From Gallionella sp. UBA4737 (GTDB lineage Bacteria > Pseudomonadota > Gammaproteobacteria > Burkholderiales > Gallionellaceae): 21,685 bases of DNA. The position numbers and the translations under genes are program-made. This document shows positions 13,709 to 20,871 of this stretch, in pieces. The DNA lies in contig DHIV01000048.1 in NCBI GenBank assembly GCA_002403995.1, positions 1 to 21,685 on the forward strand. Direction: 5' to 3'. The notes beneath the pieces were generated by a model. The model was not told the DNA's origin and ran no database searches. It was given only the letters and a program-made list of their open reading frames with translations. Each line of letters begins with the position of its first letter. The first letter of the stretch is position 1.

Positions 13709-14795
13709 ACCAATCAGCATAGCGGAACAGTACCCCGCAAAATACTGGCACAAGCTGGATGACGGGCGCATCCAGTGCGACCTGTGCCCGCGCGACTGCA
13801 AGCTGCACGAAGGCCAGCGCGGCGCATGCTTCGTGCGAGGCCGCGTCGGCGATACGATGGTGCTCACCACCTACGGGCGCTCCTCGGGTTTCTGTGTCGA
13901 CCCGGTCGAGAAAAAACCGCTCAACCATTTCTATCCGGGCAGCAGCATCCTGTCGTTCGGCACGGCGGGCTGCAATCTCGCCTGCAAGTTCTGCCAGAAC
14001 TGGGACATCTCCAAATCGCGCAGCTTCGACAAGCTTGCCGACCAGGCCACGCCGGAAGCCATCGCGCGCAGCGCCGAACGGCTGGGTTGCAAGAGCGTCG
14101 CGTTCACCTATAACGACCCGGTGATCTTTGCCGAATATGCGATGGACGTGGCCGATGCCTGCCATGAGCGCGGCGTCAATACCGTCGCCGTCACGGCGGG
14201 CTATATACACGACCTGCCGCGCCGCGAATTTTTCGCGAAGATGGATGCGGCCAACGTCGACCTGAAAGCGTTCACCGACGAGTTCTATGTCAAGCAGACC
14301 GGCTCACACCTGCAACCGGTGCTGGACACGCTGAAATACCTGCGCCAGGAAACCGATGTGTGGGTCGAGCTGACCACACTGCTGATCCCCGGCCTGAACG
14401 ACAGCGCAGACGAGATCGGCAAGATGAGCGAATGGATCGCGAAGGAACTCGGCGTGGACGTGCCGCTGCATTTTTCAGTCTTTCATCCCGACTACAAGAT
14501 GACCGGCATCCCCGCCACTCCACCGGAAACACTGGTACAGGCGCGTAACATCGCCAAGGCTGCGGGACTACAGTATGTCTATACCGGAAACGTGCATAAC
14601 CGCGAGGGGGACACCACGAATTGTCCATCATGCAACGGTGCCTTGATCGTGCGCGATTGGTATGAGATCGAACAGTACCGCCTTACCCCCGACGGACATT
14701 GTCCGGATTGCCATGCCCAGATCGCCGGACGTTTCGAAAAATTCAGCAAGGCATTCGGGGCACATCGCATCCCCGTAGTAATGAATGGGCGATGA
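13701..14795 (+). CDS. AmmeMemoRadiSam system radical SAM enzyme
   Basis: Radical S-adenosylmethionine enzyme of 364 residues. The [4Fe-4S]-SAM motif is C91-x3-C95-x2-C98 in CNLACKFCQNW. A pyruvate-formate-lyase-activase-like N-terminal Cys cluster (C26, C29, C33, CDLCPRDC, plus C43) precedes it, and two CxxC pairs near the C-terminus (C308/C311 and C334/C337) suggest a zinc ribbon or extra cluster. Substrate is unknown. Family knowledge: this enzyme is almost always found with proteins A and B, as here. Start ATG overlaps the previous stop by 8 nt. Confidence 0.93.
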   Translation: MDEPISIAEQYPAKYWHKLDDGRIQCDLCPRDCKLHEGQRGACFVRGRVGDTMVLTTYGRSSGFCVDPVEKKPLNHFYPGSSILSFGTAGCNLACKFCQNWDISKSRSFDKLADQATPEAIARSAERLGCKSVAFTYNDPVIFAEYAMDVADACHERGVNTVAVTAGYIHDLPRREFFAKMDAANVDLKAFTDEFYVKQTGSHLQPVLDTLKYLRQETDVWVELTTLLIPGLNDSADEIGKMSEWIAKELGVDVPLHFSVFHPDYKMTGIPATPPETLVQARNIAKAAGLQYVYTGNVHNREGDTTNCPSCNGALIVRDWYEIEQYRLTPDGHCPDCHAQIAGRFEKFSKAFGAHRIPVVMNGR

Positions 14796-14808
14796 TGAAA
14801 GGAGCAGC

Positions 14809-15435
14809 ATGAGCCAAGTAACCATCCCTGCCGGTGCGGTCGAACTGGCCGGCGAGCTGATCCTGCCGCCGTCCGCAACAGGCGTGGTGCTGTTCGCCCA
14901 CGGCAGCGGCAGCAGCCGCTTCAGCCCGCGCAACACCTATGTTGCCGAAGTGCTGCAGCAACGCGGTATCGGCACACTGCTGTTCGATCTGTTGACACGG
15001 GAAGAGGATCAGACTTACGAAACGCGCTTCGACATCGCGCTGCTAACTACACGCCTGGTCGCGGCGACCGCATGGCTGCAAAGCAATCCGAAGACCAAAA
15101 ACCTGAGCATCGGTTATTTCGGTGCCAGCACCGGCGCAGCTGCGGCATTGCAAGCCGCGGCAAAGATGGAAAATAAAATCTCAGCGGTGGTATCGCGCGG
15201 CGGACGGCCCGACCTCGCCGGAGCAGTTGCGCTGCGTCAAGTAACTGCGCCTACCCTGCTGATCGTCGGCGGTGCGGACTACGGCGTGATCGAGCTGAAC
15301 CAGCAGGCCGATGCGCTGCTGAACTGCGAGAAGAAACTCACGCTGATCCCCGGCGCGACACATTTATTCGAAGAGCCCGGCACGCTGCAACAAGCGGCGC
15401 GTAGTGCTGCCGACTGGTTCGTGCAGCATCTGTAA
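14809..15435 (+). CDS. Dienelactone-hydrolase-family alpha/beta hydrolase
   Basis: A 208-residue alpha/beta hydrolase. The nucleophile elbow is GYFGASTGA with S107, the acid is D157 in VGGADYGV and the base is H185 in GATHLFEEP; HGSGSSRFSPRN (31-42) is the oxyanion region. It has no signal peptide, so it acts in the cytoplasm; the substrate is unknown. ATG at 14809 has AAAGGAG 4 nt upstream. It follows the radical SAM gene by 13 bp and is probably in the same transcript. Hydrolases of this kind occur fused to COG1926 phosphoribosyltransferases, a homologue of which lies 1.4 kb away. Confidence 0.88.
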   Translation: MSQVTIPAGAVELAGELILPPSATGVVLFAHGSGSSRFSPRNTYVAEVLQQRGIGTLLFDLLTREEDQTYETRFDIALLTTRLVAATAWLQSNPKTKNLSIGYFGASTGAAAALQAAAKMENKISAVVSRGGRPDLAGAVALRQVTAPTLLIVGGADYGVIELNQQADALLNCEKKLTLIPGATHLFEEPGTLQQAARSAADWFVQHL

Positions 15436-15576
15436 CCGCGAATCTCTGATAAATCCGTGATTCTCTCACAAGCATAGTGCAGCGCCTCTTTGAAAGCCAT
15501 GCCACACACCCAAAGCTTCCCGCCGATCGAAAATCCAATCGTCAACGCTGCAAGCGCATTGCATTCGCGCCTTTCT

Positions 15577-15600
15577 TGAATCCAAATACATCTGGATTCA
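15577..15600. repeat. 8-bp inverted repeat after the hydrolase gene
   Basis: TGAATCCA (15577-15584) and TGGATTCA (15593-15600) are perfectly complementary with an 8-nt loop. They lie 140 bp past the hydrolase stop. There is no T-run, so its role as a terminator is uncertain. Confidence 0.45.
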
Positions 15601-15626
15601 TAACCGGATCAATCAGGGAGTCAAAC

Positions 15627-15707
15627 ATGATTGATGCCTTTGACTATTTGTCACCTGCCCTGCATGAGATGCGTTCAATAAATTATTTTTTTCGTTTAGC
15701 CTCGTAG
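15627..15707 (+). CDS. Possible 26-codon small ORF or gene remnant
   Basis: MIDAFDYLSPALHEMRSINY... starts at an ATG with GGGAG 6 nt upstream, an unusually good ribosome site for so short a frame. Its last 25 nt overlap the 3' end of the diguanylate cyclase gene on the other strand. It could be the start of a gene truncated by rearrangement, or chance. No family recognised. Confidence 0.25.
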   Translation: MIDAFDYLSPALHEMRSINYFFRLAS

Positions 15708-16675
15708 AGAGCCCGATCCGCCTGGGCCAGCAGAGCCGCCATGGTGTCTAGCGCGTCTGTATAGGTCGCGATTCCGATCGAAATGCCGATGCTGACCATA
15801 TCGCCAGTGGAAAGAGTGATGGGCGCCGATACCACCTCAATGATGCGCTTGACCAGTGATTCGGCTGAATCCTCGACGCTTGGGCGCATGAATACGCCAA
15901 ACTCGTCGCCGCCCAAGCGGGCCAGCAGATCCTCGGCGCGTACCTGACCCGTCATGCGGCGGGCGATCTCGCACAGCACCTCGTCACCCGCAGCGTGGCC
16001 GAGAGTGTCATTGACGCCCTTGAAATCATCCAGGTCCATGTAAAACACGGTGAAAGGCTCGCCCGTGCGCCGTGCATAGGCTATTTCGGAATTCAGGGTT
16101 CGTTCGAACTGTGCCCTGTTAGCCAGTCCGGTCAGATGATCAGTCATGGCCAGATGGCCCAGCAGGTTCGCCCGGTGCCGGCTTTCCAGAGCGGCGATCA
16201 CCAGGGTAGACAGGTCTCGCAGCAAGGCGCGTTGAGCGTCACTGAACGTGCGCGGCTGTGTGTCCACCACGGCGATGGTACCCAGTGCATGACCGTGGCG
16301 ATCGATGATTGGGGCACCGGCGTAAAAGCACAGATAAGGGGCCTGTGACACCAGGGGGTTTCCCTGAAACCGGCCGTCCAGCCGCAGGTCTTCCACGACA
16401 AGCGGCTCGTCGGGCCGCATGATGGCATGCGTGCAAAACGCAATCTGGCGATCGAGTTGCGGTACCCCGAGTCCAAGTTGTGACTTGAACCATAGTCGGT
16501 CCGAATCCATCAATCCGATCACTGCAGCAGGCGTCTTGAAAGCTTGAGCCGCCACCCGTGTCAGCGTATCAAAATCCACCTCGGGCGGGGTGTCAAGAAT
16601 CTCGTAGGAATGGACAGCCCGCAGGCGCTGTGCTTCATTCGCAGGAAGGGGACATAGCATGGCACGATCGAGCAT
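15683..16675 (-). CDS. GAF-domain diguanylate cyclase
   Basis: Makes cyclic di-GMP from GTP. The 330-residue protein has an N-terminal GAF sensor domain (about 20-165, with the IGLMDSDRLWFKSQLGL and FCTHAI blocks typical of this group). The C-terminal GGDEF domain (about 175-328) has an intact active site GGDEF at 255-259. The inhibitory I-site RxxD (R246-D249) sits exactly five residues before it, so the enzyme is probably active and product-inhibited. No transmembrane segments, hence a soluble sensor; its ligand is unknown. ATG has AAGGA 7 nt upstream. It is 190 bp downstream of the phosphoribosyltransferase gene on the same strand. Confidence 0.93.
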   Translation of the reverse strand: MLDRAMLCPLPANEAQRLRAVHSYEILDTPPEVDFDTLTRVAAQAFKTPAAVIGLMDSDRLWFKSQLGLGVPQLDRQIAFCTHAIMRPDEPLVVEDLRLDGRFQGNPLVSQAPYLCFYAGAPIIDRHGHALGTIAVVDTQPRTFSDAQRALLRDLSTLVIAALESRHRANLLGHLAMTDHLTGLANRAQFERTLNSEIAYARRTGEPFTVFYMDLDDFKGVNDTLGHAAGDEVLCEIARRMTGQVRAEDLLARLGGDEFGVFMRPSVEDSAESLVKRIIEVVSAPITLSTGDMVSIGISIGIATYTDALDTMAALLAQADRALYEAKRKK

Positions 16676-16865
16676 AATTCCATCCTTATTGAATACGTTA
16701 TGGATTGGACGTGAAAAAAATTACTCTTGCTAGCCCTTCACAAAGCACACAGCAGTGTGATGCCATAGAACAGCATGTAGCACAGTTTAATACTTTGCAT
16801 ATTCAATTACAAACGGTCTTCAAACAACTAAATACGTGCCGCCCGGATTCCTGGAAAAGCTTCAT

Positions 16866-17492
16866 TCAAACCGACGCCAGCAGCCTGATTACTTCCTCGT
16901 CGCTCACCTGCGGGAAGGACGCATAGAACTGTCCCACTGCATAAAACATCGGCGGCGCGCTCAGGCATACCATTTCATCGGCATATGGCTTCACCTTGGC
17001 CAGCGTATCCGGCGGAGCCACCGGCACGGCACAGATCAGTTTTTTCGGGGACTTGGCGCGCAGCGCATGCAGTGCAGCGATCATCGTGGAGCCGGTGGCC
17101 AACCCATCGTCCACCACGATGACGATGCGCCCGGCCGGATCGTGCGGCGGACGTATCGGGGTATAACTGGCGCGCCGTTCGCGCATCACCTTGAGTTGTG
17201 CTTCCTTTTCGGCTTCGATATATTCTGAACTACCCCCGGCCTGCGCGGGATAATCGCCGAGATAGGTCCAGCCGGTCTCATCCACCGAACCGATCGCGAA
17301 TTCCGGATTGCCCGGCGCACGCAGTTTGCGCACCAGCACCACGTCGACTTCGCCGCCCAGCGCTTCGGCGATGATCTTGGCCATCGGCACCGCTCCACGC
17401 GGAATGGCCAGCACCAGCGGGTTCTGGCCGCGATATTGCGCAAGCGCTTCCGCCAGCCGGCGCGCTGCATCTTCACGATCACGGAATATCAT
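16866..17492 (-). CDS. Phosphoribosyltransferase-family protein (COG1926 type)
   Basis: A 208-residue type I phosphoribosyltransferase fold. The PRPP-binding loop is VVDDGLATGSTM (126-137), with IPRGAVPMAKIIAEAL (30-45) and VVLVRKLRAPGNPEFAIGS (51-69) as further conserved blocks. The natural substrate of this family is not established; it is not one of the purine or pyrimidine salvage enzymes by motif. I prefer the ATG at 17492, since AGGAGG lies 7 nt upstream of it but only 1 nt from the ATG two codons earlier. Related proteins in other bacteria are fused to a dienelactone-hydrolase domain. Confidence 0.88.
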   Translation of the reverse strand: MIFRDREDAARRLAEALAQYRGQNPLVLAIPRGAVPMAKIIAEALGGEVDVVLVRKLRAPGNPEFAIGSVDETGWTYLGDYPAQAGGSSEYIEAEKEAQLKVMRERRASYTPIRPPHDPAGRIVIVVDDGLATGSTMIAALHALRAKSPKKLICAVPVAPPDTLAKVKPYADEMVCLSAPPMFYAVGQFYASFPQVSDEEVIRLLASV

Positions 17493-17498
17493 GTTCAT

Positions 17499-17646
17499 CC
17501 CTCCTCATGTTGTCCGGCAATTAACAGGGGCTACAAAACATAAAGAGCCATTCGTGCAGAAACCTTCGGTAAATTCAAGATAGGCGAAGCCGAGATTTGA
17601 AGCGTAGCGAATATTCTACGCCCGAAGAGGATGCTATTGGGAATCC
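17499..17646. other. rlmB-to-phosphoribosyltransferase spacer
   Basis: The 148-bp gap has GCGTAG / CTACGC arms (17602-17607 and 17616-17621) around an 8-nt loop, on the minus strand not followed by a T-run. No gene seen. Confidence 0.4.
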
Positions 17647-18390
17647 TTAGCCGACAACCTTGCGCTGGCGTCTCGCCTCGAACAGGCAGATGCCGGCACT
17701 GACCGAGACGTTCAAACTTTCCACGCTGCCCAGCATCGGGATGCGCACCAGCTCATCACAGGTTTCGCGCGTCAGGCGGCGCAAGCCTTCGCCCTCCGCG
17801 CCCAATACCCAGGCCAAAGCGCCTTTGTGTTTGAAGCCGTTCAAATCCTTTTCCGCTTCACCCGCCGCGCCGACCACCCAGATATCGCGCTCCTGCAATT
17901 CGCGCAGCGTGCGCGCTAGATTGGTGACGGTGATGTAGGGGACGGTTTCCGCCGCGCCGCAGGCGACCTTCTCGACTGTCGCGGTGATGCCGACCGCGCG
18001 ATCTTTCGGGGCGATCACCGCATGCACGCCGAACGCATCGGCACTGCGCAGGCACGCGCCGAGATTGTGCGGGTCTTGCACACCATCCAGCACCAGCAGC
18101 AACGGAGGTTCGCTGAGCGTGTCCAGCACATCATCCAGATGCTGCACGCGCTGCGCCGCATCGACGCGCGCCGCGACGCCCTGATGGCGCGCATTGCCCG
18201 CCATGCCGTCCAGGCGCGCCGCCTCTATCGGGATGATGCGCACGCCGTTGGTTTCGGCGAGCTTGATCAGGTCGCGCATGCGCGGGTCCTGGCGCTGCGC
18301 CTGCAGGTAGATTTCCAGCACGCCATCGGGATTCTGGCGGATGCGCGAGGTCACGGCATGAAAGCCGTAGATCAGGCGCAGATCAGCCAT
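17647..18390 (-). CDS. rlmB: 23S rRNA (guanosine-2'-O-)-methyltransferase RlmB
   Basis: SPOUT-family enzyme that methylates G2251 (E. coli numbering) of 23S rRNA using SAM. The 247-residue length matches E. coli RlmB (243). Motif 1 is DPHNLGACLRSADAFG (N109, R115), motif 2 LGAEGEGL (E199), motif 3 IPMLGSVESLNVSVSAG (S225, N227), one residue off E. coli numbering. An N-terminal RNA-binding domain (LIYGFHAV...) is present. ATG at 18390 overlaps the rnr stop by 8 nt and has an AAGGAAAAG tract upstream; a longer frame to 18432 would run inside rnr. Confidence 0.95.
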   Translation of the reverse strand: MADLRLIYGFHAVTSRIRQNPDGVLEIYLQAQRQDPRMRDLIKLAETNGVRIIPIEAARLDGMAGNARHQGVAARVDAAQRVQHLDDVLDTLSEPPLLLVLDGVQDPHNLGACLRSADAFGVHAVIAPKDRAVGITATVEKVACGAAETVPYITVTNLARTLRELQERDIWVVGAAGEAEKDLNGFKHKGALAWVLGAEGEGLRRLTRETCDELVRIPMLGSVESLNVSVSAGICLFEARRQRKVVG

Positions 18391-20641
18391 GACGTTTCTT
18401 TTCCTTGGTCTTGCCCTTGGAGGCTTTGCCAAGCGCAGACTTCTTGCCCGTTGTACGCCCTTCCCCGGCAGTATCGATCAACTCATGCAACACGAAATCG
18501 ATCTTTGTGCTCTCCATGTCCACCTTGACGACGCGCACCTGCACGCGGTCGCCGAGGCGATAGCGCTGCCCGGTGCGCTCGCCGAGCATTTGATGCTTGG
18601 CCGCATCGAACTGGAAATAATCCTTGCCGAGTTCGGAAATGTGCACCAGCCCTTCGACATACAGATCGTCCAGCGACACGAACAAACCGAAACTGGTGAC
18701 CGACGAGACCGTGCCCGGGAACACGCTGCCCAGATGGTCGCGCATGTAGAAACATTTCAACCAGGCCTCGACATCGCGCGTGGCATCGTCGGCGCGGCGT
18801 TCGGTCATCGAGCAATGCGCGCCCAGTTCACTCCACTTCTGCGCAGGCGTATATTTCTTGCCTTGCAGCACGGCATTGATGGCGCGATGCACCAGCAGAT
18901 CCGGGTAGCGGCGGATCGGCGAGGTGAAGTGCGTATAGGCTTCGTAGCCCAGGCCGAAGTGCCCGATGTTCTCCGGCTCGTACTTGGCCTGGCGCAAGGA
19001 ACGCAGCATCACGGTTTGCAGCAGCCCGGCATCGGGACGGCCCTTGATGCGCTTGAGCAGCTTGGAATAATCGGCAGCCTGCGGATCGTCCTCGCCGGTC
19101 AGTTGCAAACCGAATTCCTTCATGAATTCGCGCAGCGCCACCAGCTTCTCCGGAGTCGGCCCCTGGTGGATGCGATACAGCACGGTGTGCCCCTGTTCGT
19201 GCAGGTAACCCGCCGCGCACACGTTGGCTGCCAGCATGCACTCTTCGATCAATTTATGTGCGTCGTTGCGGATGACCGGCACGATGCGTTCGATCTTGCC
19301 CTGCTCGGTGAAGATCATCTGCGTCTCGACTGTCTCGAAGTCGATCGCGCCGCGCTTTTCGCGCGCTTTCAACAGCTTCTTGAACAACTCATGGAGATGC
19401 TCAAGATGCGGCACGATGGCCGCGCTGCTCTTGGCCAGCTCGCCATCCGGCTCGGCCAGCATAGCCGCGACCTGGGTGTAGGTCAGCCGCGCCTGGGAAT
19501 GCATCACCGATGGATAGAAACGGTATTTTTCGATATCGCCGCTGTTGCTGATGTGCATGTCGCACACCATGCACAGGCGGTCCACGTGCGGATTCAACGA
19601 GCACAAACCGTTGGACAATTCTTCCGGCAGCATCGGGATCACGCGGCGCGGAAAGTATACCGAGTTGCCGCGCAGGATCGCCTCTCTATCCAGTGCATCG
19701 CCGGTCTGCACATAATGGCTGACATCGGCGATCGCCACGACCAGGCGGTAGCCGCCCTTTTCCGGCGCGCAATACACCGCGTCATCGAAGTCGCGCGCGG
19801 TCTCGCCGTCTATCGTGACCAGCGGCAGGTTACGGATGTCCTCGCGTCCTGCCCAGTCTTCCGGTGAGACGACAGGAGAGATCGCTTTGGCCTGACGTTC
19901 GGCATCCTTGGGAAATTCATACGGCAGATCATGCTTGCGCAACGCGATCTCGATCTCCATGCCCGGATCGGCATAGTTACCCAGCACCTCGACGATGCGG
20001 CCTATCGGCTGGGCATGCTTGTCAGGATGCTGCATGATTTCCAGCATCACCACTTGCCCGGCCTTGGCACCGCCGGATTCGCCCGGTGCAACCAGAATGT
20101 CCTGGGTGATGCGGCGGTTCTCCGCCACGACGAAGTGGATGCCGTGCTCTTCATACAGGCGGCCGACCACGCGGTTATTGGCGCGTTCCAGCACCTCGAT
20201 GATCTTGGCTTCCGGGCGGCCGCGCCGGTCCACGCCGCTCTGCCGCACCATCACCACATCGCCATGCAACACCTGGTGCATTTCCTTCTCGCTGAGGAAC
20301 ATGTCCGGCCTGCCATCTTCCGGGATCAGGAAGCCGAAACCATCCGGATGGCCTTGTACCTTGCCCTTGATCAGATCGAGTTTTTCCACCACGCAGATAT
20401 CGCGTTTGCGATTGCGCATGATCTGCCCGTCGCGCTCCATCGCGCGCAGGCGGCGCGAAAACAGATCTTCCTCATGCTTTTCAATCTGCAATAATTGCAG
20501 CAGCTCTTCATCACCCACCGGAGCACCTTGCTCGGTAAGTATCTGCAAGACGAATTCACGGCTGGGCAGCGGATGTTCGTATTGCTCGCGTTCGCGTTCC
20601 AGAAACGGGTCTTGCTGACGCAAGTTCTTTTTATTTTTCAT
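18383..20641 (-). CDS. rnr: Ribonuclease R
   Basis: 3'-to-5' exoribonuclease that degrades structured RNA and takes part in rRNA/tmRNA quality control. The 752 residues contain an N-terminal helix-turn-helix region (about 25-85), two cold-shock OB domains (about 88-245) and the RNB catalytic domain, with D278, D284, D286 and D287 in IDGETARDFDDAVY. An S1 domain (about 645-725) and a Lys-rich tail (KKSALGKASKGKTKEKKRHG) end the protein. ATG at 20641 has AAAGGA about 10 nt upstream; in-frame TTG codons just before it are less well placed. It is co-transcribed with rlmB. Confidence 0.96.
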   Translation of the reverse strand: MKNKKNLRQQDPFLEREREQYEHPLPSREFVLQILTEQGAPVGDEELLQLLQIEKHEEDLFSRRLRAMERDGQIMRNRKRDICVVEKLDLIKGKVQGHPDGFGFLIPEDGRPDMFLSEKEMHQVLHGDVVMVRQSGVDRRGRPEAKIIEVLERANNRVVGRLYEEHGIHFVVAENRRITQDILVAPGESGGAKAGQVVMLEIMQHPDKHAQPIGRIVEVLGNYADPGMEIEIALRKHDLPYEFPKDAERQAKAISPVVSPEDWAGREDIRNLPLVTIDGETARDFDDAVYCAPEKGGYRLVVAIADVSHYVQTGDALDREAILRGNSVYFPRRVIPMLPEELSNGLCSLNPHVDRLCMVCDMHISNSGDIEKYRFYPSVMHSQARLTYTQVAAMLAEPDGELAKSSAAIVPHLEHLHELFKKLLKAREKRGAIDFETVETQMIFTEQGKIERIVPVIRNDAHKLIEECMLAANVCAAGYLHEQGHTVLYRIHQGPTPEKLVALREFMKEFGLQLTGEDDPQAADYSKLLKRIKGRPDAGLLQTVMLRSLRQAKYEPENIGHFGLGYEAYTHFTSPIRRYPDLLVHRAINAVLQGKKYTPAQKWSELGAHCSMTERRADDATRDVEAWLKCFYMRDHLGSVFPGTVSSVTSFGLFVSLDDLYVEGLVHISELGKDYFQFDAAKHQMLGERTGQRYRLGDRVQVRVVKVDMESTKIDFVLHELIDTAGEGRTTGKKSALGKASKGKTKEKKRHG

Positions 20642-20669
20642 TGACAATATATCCTTTAACAATTAAATT
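20641..20669 (+). promoter_or_regulatory. Promoter of tRNA-Leu
   Basis: A perfect -35 TTGACA (20641-20646), a 17-bp spacer and -10 TAAATT (20664-20669, 4 of 6) are followed by GCGCGCC, a GC-rich discriminator typical of stringently controlled stable-RNA promoters. Transcription would start near 20676. The -35 box touches the rnr start codon on the opposite strand. Confidence 0.7.
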
Positions 20670-20674
20670 GCGCG

Positions 20675-20697
20675 CCTTCGCAAATCTTCAGCGAAGG
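20675..20697. repeat. Hairpin in the tRNA leader / rnr upstream region
   Basis: CCTTCGC (20675-20681) pairs with GCGAAGG (20691-20697) around a 9-nt loop. It ends 8 nt before the mature tRNA 5' end and would fold in the pre-tRNA leader, or in the rnr 5' leader if that transcript begins this far upstream. Confidence 0.5.
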
Positions 20698-20704
20698 TCT
20701 TCAG

Positions 20705-20789
20705 GCCCAGATGGCGGAATTGGTAGACGCGCACGGTTCAGGTCCGTGTGCCGCAAGGTGTGGAGGTTCGAGTCCTCTTCTGGGCACCA
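20705..20789 (+). tRNA. tRNA-Leu, anticodon CAG
   Basis: An 85-nt class II tRNA. The acceptor GCCCAGA (20705-20711) pairs with TCTGGGC (20779-20785), followed by A and an encoded CCA. Anticodon stem CACGG/CCGTG encloses loop TTCAGGT with CAG at 20739-20741, reading CUG codons. A long variable arm and a GAGG-TTCGAGT-CCTC T arm complete it. It lies divergent from rnr and convergent with purA. Confidence 0.97.
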
Positions 20790-20801
20790 GCTTTAAATTC
20801 A

Positions 20802-20852
20802 AACGCAAAAATCAAAATGCGCAGTGCTTAACAAGCACCGCGTATTTGCGTT
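20802..20852. terminator. Terminator-like hairpin between tRNA-Leu and purA
   Basis: Inner arms GTGCTT (20824-20829) and AAGCAC (20833-20838) with loop AAC extend through TGCGC/GCG-A, and outer arms AACGCAAA (20802-20809) and TTTGCGTT (20845-20852) can also pair. On the minus strand the inner hairpin is followed by ATTTTGATTTTTG, a good intrinsic terminator for purA. For the tRNA on the plus strand the tail is weaker. Confidence 0.65.
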
Positions 20853-20871
20853 GTTCGTTAGCCTCGCCAAA

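Noticed and set aside
16676..16865. 73-codon plus-strand frame and CACAC/GTGTG hairpin before the diguanylate cyclase
   Set aside because: The frame has no ribosome site and overlaps the phosphoribosyltransferase end; the 5-bp hairpin is too short to support a function.
18389..19867. 492-codon plus-strand frame opposite rnr
   Set aside because: Antisense shadow of the RNase R gene, His/Arg-rich composition and no domain.
20705..20789. Integration (attachment) site of a genomic island at tRNA-Leu
   Set aside because: No integrase and no direct repeat of the tRNA 3' end in the window; flanking genes are core housekeeping genes.
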